Shown: positions 55,355 to 64,000 of the stretch, in pieces
How the letters are laid out: each line of letters opens with the position of its first letter
Numbering within the stretch: position 1 is the first letter of the stretch
Assembly: GCA_026119855.1 (NCBI GenBank)
Contig: JAOWBW010000016.1
Span: 620,001 to 684,000, forward strand
Origin: Campanula takesimana
Taxonomy: Eukaryota; Streptophyta; Magnoliopsida; Asterales; Campanulaceae
DNA length: 64,000 bases
Direction: 5' to 3'
Program-made: the position numbers and the translations under genes
The notes under the pieces: model-generated
Seen by the model: only the letters and a program-made list of their open reading frames with translations
Database searches by the model: none
What the model was told of the DNA's origin: nothing

Positions 55355-55995
55355 AAAATTTGACCCGGCCGTACTTCGTAAGCCCAGGTTAAAAATGTGG
55401 AAATTAACCCGGTCGTACTTCGTAAGCTCAGGTTAAAATGTGGAAATTAACCCGGCCGCGCTTCGTAAGCCCAGGTTAAAAATATGGAAATTAACCCGGC
55501 CGTACTTCGTAAGCCCAGGTTAAGAATGAGGATTAGCCCGGCCGTACTTCGTAAGCCCAGGTTAAGAGTGTAAAATTAGCCCGACCGTACTTCGTAAGCC
55601 CAAGTTAAGAATGATAATTAGCCCGGCCGTACTTCATAAGCCCAAGTTAAGAATGAGGATTAGCCCGACCGTACTTCGTAAGCCCAGGTTAAGAGTGTAA
55701 AATTAGCCCGGCCGTACTTCGTAAGCCCAGGTTAAGAATGAGAATTAGCCCGGCCGTACTTCGTAAGCCCAGGTTAAGAATGAGAATTAGCCCGCCCGTA
55801 CTTCGTAAGCCCAGGTTAAGAGTATGTAATTTAACCCGGCCATACTTTGTAAGCCCAGGTTAAGAGTGTAAAATTAGCCCGGCCGTACTTCGTAAGCCCA
55901 GGTTAAGAGTATGTAATTTAACCCGGTCGCGCTTCGTAAGTCCAGGTTAAAAGTTTGAATTTGGGAAGTTAACGTGGCCGTTCTTCGTAAGTCCA
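55355..55995 (+). repeat. Tandem array A: about 44 bp unit, about 15 copies
   Basis: The unit core is CCCGGCCGTACTTCGTAAGC followed by CCAGGTTAA and a short variable A/G-rich filler. I count 15 copies with substitutions and small length changes. Two more isolated copies lie at about 56360 and 56408. Position between the antisense ORF and the expected 3' LTR fits the repeat-rich 3' region of Tat/Ogre elements. Confidence 0.9.
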
Positions 55996-56004
55996 GTTAA
56001 AAAT

Positions 56005-56350
56005 TTGAAAAATTGTCCTTTGGCCGTCCGACGTGACGTAAGAGCATTAGGTTTTATGAGATGTGTCCTTTGGCCGTCCGGTGTGACGTAAGACCATTAG
56101 ATTTTGTGAGATTGTGCCCTTTGGCCGTCCAACATGCCGTAAGACCATTAGGTTTTGTGAGATGTGTCCTTTGGCCGTCCGGCGTGATGTAAGACCATTA
56201 GGTTCTGTGGGATTTGTCCTTTGGCCGTCCGGTGTGACGTAAGACCGTTAGGCTCTGTGAGATTTGTCCTTTGGCCGTCCAGCGTGACGTAAGACCATTA
56301 GGTTTCGTGAGATTCGTCCTTGGCCGTCCGGCGTGGCGTAAGACCATTGG
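56005..56350 (+). repeat. Tandem array B: about 50 bp unit, about 7 copies
   Basis: The unit core is CCTTTGGCCGTCCGGCGTGA then CGTAAGACCATTAGG. Copies differ at several sites and in length. It is unrelated to array C but shares the GGCCGT(C/A)C...CGTAAG word with array A. Confidence 0.9.
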
Positions 56351-56594
56351 ATTCTGTTGACCCGGCCGTACTTCGTAAGTCCAGGGTAGAAAGTGAAATC
56401 GTGAAAGTCTCGGCCGTACCTCGTAAGTCCAGGATGAAAGTTAAGATGTTATCGCCTCGGCAGCCCTTGGTAGGGCGTAAGACCAGTATAGTCATGATTA
56501 GGTTAAGAAAACATTTGTCCCCGAGAGTTAAACATTTGTCCCCGAGAGTGGCCATGTTAGAGAAAACCTATCGATGTGTCCCGGCAGTCTGTGA

Positions 56595-57120
56595 TGACGT
56601 GAGACCAGTTTGTGTGGTCGACCATCCGTCATGAGATAAGTTGACCAGTTTGTGTAGTCGACCCTCCGCCATGAGATAAGTTGACTAGTTTGTATAGTCG
56701 ACCCTCCGTCATGAGATAAGTTGACCAGTTTGTGTGGTCGACCATCCGTCATGAGATAAGTTGACCAGTTTGTGTAGTCGACCCTCCGCCATGAGATAAG
56801 TTGACTAGTTTGTCTAGTCGACCCTCCGTCATGAGATAAGTTGACCAGTTTGTGTAGTCGACCCTCCGTCATGAGATAAGTTGACCAGTTTGTGTAGTCG
56901 ACCCTCCGTCATGAGATAAGTTGACTAGTTTGTGTAGTCGACCCTCCGCCATGAGATAAGTTGACTAGTTTGTATAGTTGACCCTCCGCCATGAGATAAG
57001 TTAACTAGTTTGTATAGTCGACCCTCCGTCATGAGATAAGTTGACCAATTTGTGTAGTCGACCCTCTGTCATGAGATAAGTTGACCAGTTTGTGTAGTCG
57101 GCCCTCCGCCATGAGAAAAT
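56595..57120 (+). repeat. Tandem array C: 40 bp unit, 13 copies
   Basis: The unit is exactly 40 bp (CATGAGATAAGTTGACCAGT followed by TTGTGTAGTCGACCCTCCGY). Copies keep register over about 520 bp with few changes. Adjacent pairs with the same variants alternate, which suggests duplication of multi-unit blocks. Confidence 0.95.
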
Positions 57121-57319
57121 TTGACCAAATGTCCCGGCAGTCCTTAGTAGGATATAAGACCAGTTACCCTCAAGTCGACCCTCTCCGATAGAGCCAAGTC
57201 GATCGAGTCTAGCCTCTGAGCCATGCCCATCATTTGAGCCTCTGAGCCATGCCAGCCCCCTTTAGTCAACCCCCTCCGAATAGGGCCAAGTTGACCAAGC
57301 CCGGCCTTCGGGCCATGCC
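57121..57319 (+). other. End of visible Ogre sequence
   Basis: Short irregular repeats around GAGCCTCTGAGCCATGCC. No 3' LTR start (TGTAAGTACC) or purine tract is present before the Sirevirus LTR begins. Confidence 0.5.
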
Positions 57320-58711
57320 TGTTTAGGAAATGATGTGTTGTTCAAATATATGTTTAGGACATAGAATTGCTTAATCCCAATCATAGTTATCACTTAGGAT
57401 CCCCCAATTTTAATAGAACCTTTGTAAGGTACCCTTAGGATTCTTTGTGACCATCACAGGTGTATTCCAACTCTTCAATGTTGGCAAACCAGCAAAAGGA
57501 AGCACAATCAGCAGACCAGAATTCAACATGCCGATCAACTTACTACTCAAGTTACCGATGACACAAACAATCAGCAAGGACAATCTGAACCTTACTGACA
57601 GTCAGGTTTTGTTGTTCTATCTCAATGTCAACTTACTGATTGTCTCTGTCCTTTCTGTACTGTCTTATCAGAAATTTGTTAAACTGCTCTGTCATGATTA
57701 TTGCGCCGTCTGACACATAGCTAGTTTTAGCTATACTTTGTCCCTACTTGCTTTTTGCAGGTAACCGGTTGAGATAAAGGGGTCTTTACCCATCAGACTT
57801 TTGCAAGCATGCGTGTACTCCATATCTTTGCCATTAATGCTGAAGATAGCGCATTTAATGCTCCTCAACTACCCAGATGGATATTCAAATTGCAAGCCTT
57901 CTTCTACAAGACTCAAGACATTCACTCCTCTTATAAATAGAGGACTTAGAGCATTGAAGACGGTTGGTGGAAATAGAGCATTGAAGAGAGTTGAATGTTT
58001 TTGAGTACTCATTGAAGACTCAAACATTCTGTCCAAATAATCATTAGATCATTTAATAGGACATACACTTGTGCACCAACTCAACAACAATGTTAGTATT
58101 CCCGAACTAGATCATTTAAGGAATACGTTGTTTAAGTTATTCACACACCTACCTGAGTGAGACAAGTTCTATTGGACTTGCCGCTAAAAAACACTTGGTC
58201 AGATTTGTATTACGATCCATTAGTGATCTCTAGAATTTAGTCTTTGTTTCCGGCAAAGCCGTGCTTGTAATAGACTAGAGATATCTAATAGTACTCTTAA
58301 CCCAAATCCAAGTTCTGAACAAACTTGGTAGAGGACGTAGCAGTATTTACACTGTGAACCTCTCCAAATCTTTGTGTCTCTGCTGTTTACTTTATCCTTG
58401 CCGGTTGGAACTCTATCACAGGCAGATCATATATGTTTGTACTGATTCATTGTAATTTCCATTGACCAATCTCTTGAAACTGCATTGAACTTTTAGGAAT
58501 CACTTTGTGTTAAACCAAGCTCTCAAAACCTTTTTCATAGTGATTTTGTGTGAGTTAAAACCAAGTCATATCTTCTCCGCTGCGCTTACTGATAATAGTT
58601 TGCAAACTGATAAGTGACTTTGCATTTATAAAGTGTTTCTTTGAAAACGTTTTAATTAGGCTATTCACCCCCCCCCCCTCTAGCCTATTTTCCTACCAAT
58701 TGGGCCTAACA
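57320..58711 (+). repeat. 5' LTR of Sirevirus B
   Basis: It ends GGGCCTAACA before the primer binding site. I place the start at TGTTTAGGAAATG (57320), which mirrors the CCTAACA end; TGTTTAGGAC at 57350 is the alternative. It has a TATAAATAG box (about 57933-57941) and the CTATTCACCCCCCCC-CTCTAGCC block (58661-58686) shared with Sirevirus A. Confidence 0.65.
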
Positions 58712-58713
58712 AT

Positions 58714-58725
58714 TGGTATCAGAGC
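58714..58725 (+). other. Primer binding site of Sirevirus B
   Basis: TGGTATCAGAGC two bases after the LTR end. Confidence 0.95.
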
Positions 58726-58775
58726 TTGGAATTTTGAAAGAAATTTCCAAGCTTTGCAGCTTGTTTGCCGATACC

Positions 58776-61323
58776 ATGGCAGGAAAAATCATGCAGTCAT
58801 TCAACATTACTACCATATCGTTGTTGAATGTCAACGAGTTTGGTGTCTGGAAATCTCGTATGATAAAGTATATGAACTCAATCGATGATCGGTTGATGAA
58901 GGTCATAGAAGGTGGTCCAATAATTCCTTTAAAAGTCTCAACCACCTATAGCCCTATTCCCTCCACTCCGCTGACACAACATGTTGATCGTGACACTGAA
59001 CAAGAAACCCATGTTCAGATTGAAGAAACTTTGGTCGAGAAACCAAGAGAGGAATGGACTGAGGACGACAAACTTTCAGCTGCCCTAGATGGAAAAGCAT
59101 GCCACATTATCTCTTGTGCTCAACGGCTCAAGAATGATGAAACAAGCTCCTTGCATACTTTGAAGGTGATGAGCAGGAAAAGGACAACAGACTCTACGAT
59201 TGCATTGCTGAGTTTGAATCCTTCAAGAAACGAGATGGTGAATCACTAAGGAGTGCCTATGACAGATTCTGCGAGGTAAGTAATTTATGTGCTTCATTAG
59301 GTAAGATTTATACCATGAAAGACCTAAATATTCGTTTTCTAAGTTCTTTGGGAAATGAGTATCATACCAAGGTCACTGCTGTTAGAGAGGTTAGAGACTT
59401 AAGCAAGACTTCTATTCAGAATCTTGTATCCAGTCTATTCTTGTATGAGAGAGAACTGCAAAAACTTAACGTTCTCGATAAAAATTTCAAAAACTTGTCT
59501 CTATCAGCTCAGTCACAGGTATCCTTCCCTTCAAATAAATTCCCTCCTATAGATCCCCATCAAACACCCTGCAGTTCCAAAACCCCAGAAACGACCTCAG
59601 AACAACCTATGGAAGAAGACGAATTTGCCGCCTTCGCTAGGAACTACAAAAGGTTTAAAGACTTCAAAAGGATGCAGAAAGGAAACTACTAGCAACCAAA
59701 ACCATTCACACCAGCATTTCAAAAATTAGCAAGTTATAGCAAAACCTCACAAGTGCTACCGACGGAAAGAACAACAAAGGTGATCTTGTATGCTTCAACT
59801 GCAAAAAACCTGGTCACTTTGCTTCGGAATGTCCTCAACCAAAATATGAGTATGTGAGGAAGTCATTCAACAAGAGACATCCTAAGTCTCGAAGCTTCGT
59901 TGCAGATGAAAGCAGAGAAAAGGCCTTGCAGGTTTGGTGTGAAAGTGACTCAGACAAAGATGCCGATGAAGATGAAGATGCCGATGTAAGTTTTGTTGCC
60001 CTAGACATGGAAGATGCCAATGTAAGTTTTGTTGCCCTAGACATGGAAGATGCCGATACATCCACATTACCGACTCCAGTCTACCGAGATCCAACTTCTC
60101 CAAGAACTCCAGTCAGAGAAGAAGCTACTTGAAGACCTCAACCACACTTCAAAGAGATTAGTGTGAAAACAGAGAACCCAAATGGATACAGAGTTCACCA
60201 AGTGGGAACCTCACTCTATGGTCAGCGTAACTCTATTCAATTCACTGCCATCAAACCTAAACCCTTACCGATGACCAAAAAATTCTCATTCACTGAGCAT
60301 CCAAGCATTGCCAAAAGCTTATCTAAACCCATCTCTTCTCTACCTGACTTCTCTCCCAAACCTATTCCCTCTGCCACCAAAATTTTAGCTGATCCCTTTC
60401 CTGAAATATCCAAAGCTGAAATGGTAGAAACAATGGATGAACTTTTTATTGATCATGAGAAGCTGAGTAGCGTTCATAAAGTGATGGCTGCTGATTTCAA
60501 TAGAATTTCTGCAGAGAATGACTTCCTTATGTATGAACTTAAAGTTGTCAAAGGACTTGATCTTGAGTCTGTTCTTCTAAAGAAAGAAAACCTAGATCTC
60601 AAAAGTCAAGTGGCAGTATTGATAGCTCAGATCGAAGATCTTGTGAAAAGAAACAATCATCTCTCAAGGATTGTTGATTCTTACACAAAATCTAGAGTTG
60701 CTGTTGAAACAATCCTACATACCCAAATGTCATATAAGGACCAATCTGGGTTAGGATTTGATTCCAACAGCAGTAGCTCTACTGAAACTTGTGCGACTGA
60801 GAAAAAGGATGAGAAAGTTGAATGTAGTTCTGTTAACTCAGTGCATGTGAATGCTAAGCCTGCAGTATATAGTGCTGTTGCTATGAAGTATCCTAAGAAC
60901 CAGAACAAAAGAAATGATAAGCACAAACAAAGATATGTTAAGGTTGATGATACTGAGTCTGCCGATACTGGTATTCTTGGTGAATACATCAGCAGAGCAA
61001 GTGCTGCCAGTCTAACCACCTCTGTTACCGATGGACAAGTACCTAAAAAGGTAACTTCCAAAGGTAAATAGAAAGGAAAGAAAGGCAATACTATCACCTT
61101 TAAACCTACTAAGTTTGTGCCTGCTCAATTCTCTAGTTCTGCCGATGCACTGACTAAACAGAATGATGTTCTACCGACTCCACAGCCTATCAGTCAAGTG
61201 AGATGTTCTAATTGTTCTGATTATGGTCACAAGGCTCGTGAATGCCTCTTGAAACACCTATCTGGACCCACTGAGGTTGCATCCTCTAGTGGTGGCCAGA
61301 TGTGGTTGCCAAAGAGGAACTAA
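58776..61323 (+). pseudogene. Sirevirus B gag, extended, two zinc knuckles, frameshifted
   Basis: I take the ATG at 58776 (MAGKIMQSFN) because gag homology to Sirevirus A starts there. Gag core: NEFGVWKSRMIKYMNSIDDR and REEWTEDDKLSAALDGKA, then a frame change near 59150. The next piece (59315-59692) has gag helices. Zinc knuckle 1, CFNCKKPGHFASEC, is at 59791-59832. An acidic stretch has a 36-base unit duplicated (about 59979-60050). A coiled-coil region (LLKKENLDLKSQVAVLIAQI) follows, and zinc knuckle 2, CSNCSDYGHKAREC, at about 61204-61245. At least two frame changes and several stops are present. Confidence 0.88.
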
Positions 61324-61403
61324 CCCTCGGACTCAAGAATAAGGGGGACTATAAGCATACTGTTTTATTTCAGGAATGCTTCATGGCCTCAACTGGTGCA
61401 AGC

Positions 61404-64000
61404 AAGGATTTGTGGATTCTAGATAGTGGCTGTTCAAGACATATGACAGGATTTGCAGATCTACTTGCCGATATCTCATAAGCATCAGGTCGCCCAGTGG
61501 TTTTCGGTGATAATGCCAAAGGAAAAATCATCGGTATTGGTACCATCAATAAAGGTGCAGTTACTATACAGAAGGTCTCTCTAGTAGATGGCTTGAAACA
61601 CAACCTTCTATCTATATCACAATTCTGTGATAAAGGGATGCAATGTGTATTTACTACTTCCAGTTGCTATGTGAAAGACATTGCTTCCAATGAAACCCTT
61701 CTCACTGCCAAAAGAAAAGGTAACATTTATGCAGTAGACTTAAGTGCTATTACTGGTGTTGCTAATGTTTGTTTTGTAGCTAAGAACATCAGTGAGAACT
61801 CATGGCTATGGCACAAGAGACTCAGTCACTTGAACTTCAAGTATCTATCTAAGCTTGCCGGTTCAAATCTAGTTACCGGTTTGCCTCATGTATCTGCTGA
61901 TCAAGCAAAGAAATGCAAGGCCTGCCAGCTTGGAAAACAATATAAATCATCCTTCTGAAGCAAGCCCTTCATGTCAACATATAAGTGCCTCCAAATTCTA
62001 CATATGGATCTATTTGGCCCCACAACTACATCAAGTATTGGGGGAAGTAGATACACTTTGGTTGTAGTAGATGATTTCTCTAGATATACTTGGGTGGAAA
62101 CTTTCAGTCATAAAGATGACACATATGCCGTTGCTACCAAGTTATTCAGACTACTACAAACACAGAAAGAAAGCGATATCATCAGCATGAGATCAGACAA
62201 TGGCACTGAATTCAAGAACAGTGGTATTGCTCAGTACTGTGATTATCATGGCATAGACCACAACTTCTCAGCTGCCGGTACACCACAACAAAATGGTGTC
62301 GTTGAGAGAAAGAACAGAACTCTCATTGAAGCTGGTAAGACCATGATTGCTGAAGCCAGGCTGCCGAAATACTTTTGGGCTGAAGCCATCAACACCGCCT
62401 GCTTCACTCAGAACAGGTCTCTTATCAAAAAATTCCATAACAAGACTCCTTATGAACTATGGAGAGGTAGAATTCCCATCATTGGATTCTTCAAAATATT
62501 CGGCTGCAAATGTTACGTGCTTTACAATGGTAAAGAGCACAGAGGTAAATTTGATGAGAAGGCTGATGAAGGAATCTTTGTTGGATACGCTAAACATAGT
62601 AAGGCCTTTCGAGTTTTTAATAAGAAACTTTTGAAAATTGTTGAATCTGTTCATGTAACCTTTGATGAATTTGATTTGTTAGAGTCTGATAAGGCTCTAA
62701 ATAGTATTAATGCTTCTAGTGCTCATGAGACAGGTGAATCCAGTAATTCTAACCCTGCAGGTCAAGTACCAGCTGCTGATCCAGTCATTTCAGTAGAAGA
62801 ACCAGCAGATACTCAGTATTTCCCATCATCGGCAGAACATGATCATACCGATAACTTTCATAATCCATTTGCCGATGCAAATTCTGCTGATCATCCTGAA
62901 GACAGATCAAGCCCTCAACCAATTTCTGTTATAAGATCTAATCCTCCAAGTTCTCACCCACCTTTCACTCAAAACTCTAACTCTTCCTCTCAACCATCTG
63001 CTGACCTTGATCCTCCTCTAGAATCACTTCAACAAGAGTCAGTAAAACAAGATGTGCTGAGAGAAGTTAGACTAGTTCGTGATCATCCATTAGAAAATGT
63101 GATTGGTGATGTCTTTGGTCCAAGATTAACAATAAATCTTAGTAGAGCATTTGCTGAAAGTCTCTTCTCATCTGCTATGGTTTCCAACATAGAACCAAAG
63201 AAGACTGAAGAAGCTCTTGCCGATCCTGGTTGGGTTGAAGCCATGCAAGAGGAACTGAATCAGTTTGAAAGATACAATGTATGGGAACTTGTGCCAAAAA
63301 CTTCTCAGCAAGTTATTGGTACAAAATGGGTCTACAGGAACAAATTGGATGAAGCTGGGAATATTATTAGAAACAAAGCAAGGTTAGTTGCTAAAGGCTA
63401 CCGACAAGAAGAAGGAATTGACTACGATGAGACATTTACTCCGGTTGCAAGATTGGAAGCTATAAGACTTTTCTTAGCCTATGCTGCCTTCAAAAAATTC
63501 AAGCTATATCAAATGTACGTGAAAAGTGCATTCTTAAATGGAGAACTCCAAGAACTTGTTTATGTGGAACAACCACCTGGTTTCGAGGACTCTAAGAAGC
63601 CTAATCATGTCTACCGATTGAAGAAAGCTCTCTACGGTATAAAGCAAGCTCCAAGGGCATGGTATGAAACCCTATCTAAGTTCTTACTTAGTGATGGCTT
63701 AGTTTTCACACGAGGGTAAAATCGATACTACTTTATTTGTTGCCAAGCATAAGGGTCATTCATTGTTTCTTCAAATATATGTCGATGATATTATTTTTGG
63801 TTCTACTAACGTATCACTTTGCAAGAGATTTGAGAAGCTAATGCAGAGCAAGTTCGAGATGAGCATGATGGGTGAACTAACATATTTCCTTGGAATTCAA
63901 GTAAAGCAAACCAATGAGGGAATATTCATCAGTCAAGCCAAGTACGCAAAAGAATTAATCAAGAAATTTGGCTTTGAAAATGCTCACTCTCAAAGCACAC
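61404..64000 (+). pseudogene. Sirevirus B pol, partial
   Basis: Protease WILDSGCSRHMTG (61413-61451), stop TAA, GAG-pre-integrase LWHKRLSHLNFKYL (about 61805), a TGA at 61956-61958, then 582 open codons. These contain integrase (LHMDLFGPT, RSDNGTEFKN, GVVERKNRTL), its C-terminal block and RT up to GIKQAPRAWYE. A one-base change near 63710 shifts the frame; RT continues with IYVDDIIFGSTN (about 63776-63811) to the window edge. RNase H and later parts are outside. QMYVKSAF has Tyr where Asp is usual at the first catalytic position of RT (QMDVKSAF in Sirevirus A), another sign of decay. Confidence 0.9.

Larger units (their letters stand above)
30862..57319 (+). mobile_element. Ty3/gypsy element of the Tat/Ogre type, interrupted twice
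   Basis: Plus-strand order: split 5' LTR, a primer binding site of tRNA-Arg type, long leader, gag remnant, protease, RT, RNase H, a second RNase H, integrase, antisense ORF, and three tandem-repeat arrays. The second RNase H, the antisense ORF between integrase and the 3' LTR, and the repeat-rich 3' region are features known for the Tat/Ogre lineage. The 3' LTR is not in the window because a Sirevirus begins near 57320. Frameshifts, stops and a gag deletion make it defective. Confidence 0.88.
57320..64000 (+). mobile_element. Sirevirus B: 5' part, runs off the right edge
   Basis: A plus-strand Sirevirus inserted in the 3' region of the Ogre element: LTR, primer binding site, extended gag with two zinc knuckles, protease, integrase and RT up to the window end. 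It differs from Sirevirus A but is colinear with it in gag and pol. Several frame changes show that it is defective. The target duplication cannot be checked because the other end is outside. Confidence 0.92.

Noticed and set aside
56595..57120. CRISPR array
   Set aside because: The 40 bp units are contiguous with no unique spacers, in a plant retrotransposon 3' region; this is a tandem repeat.

Overview
The window is nuclear plant DNA, most likely from a eudicot. Evidence: GT-AG introns, a plant DUF247 gene, plant-type LTR retrotransposons of the Ty1/copia (Tork-like and Sirevirus) and Ty3/gypsy (Tat/Ogre) lineages, and many Stowaway-type MITEs ending CTCCCTCYGTCCC. I cannot name the species. 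No bacterial, organellar, rRNA, CRISPR or intact tRNA features were seen.

Layout. 1-4561: worn-down Ty1/copia element on the minus strand with a 100-N gap. 5338-5685: small intronless serine-rich protein gene (-). 5858-9545: gene-free and rich in MITEs, including a 1.38 kb Mutator-like foldback with a Stowaway MITE in its loop. 9546-14784: complete but coding-defective Tork-like copia element with 544 bp LTRs and a perfect 5 bp target duplication. 14790-16660: SINE pieces, two MITEs and a solo LTR. 16882-21531: nine-exon gene (-) for a five-pass membrane protein; I reconstructed the splice sites and they give one 603-codon frame. 22097-23617: single-exon DUF247 gene (-). 24290-26940: MITEs and a hAT-type non-autonomous element with its own nested insertion. 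27174 to the end: one deep nest of retrotransposons.

The nest reads as follows. A Tork-like copia element (-) with its 3' LTR at 27174-27639 is cut at 30861 by a 5' LTR of a Tat/Ogre Ty3/gypsy element (+). That LTR is split by a 13.2 kb Sirevirus (-, 32037-45242, target duplication TTTGG). The Ogre body continues at 45248 with a gag remnant, protease, RT, two RNase H domains, integrase, an antisense ORF and three tandem-repeat arrays. It is interrupted near 57320 by a second Sirevirus (+) that runs off the right edge. The Ogre 3' LTR and the rest of the Tork-like element are expected beyond 64000.

Only three host genes are supported. I see no complete new defence or metabolic system. The most unusual signal is in Sirevirus A (32037-45242): a short motif GGCGCA(T), or TGCGCC on the coding strand, occurs dozens of times in the LTRs, the intron of a third ORF, untranslated spacers and the codons of protein linkers. 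Several other retroelements here carry their own private CpG-rich short motif or palindrome.
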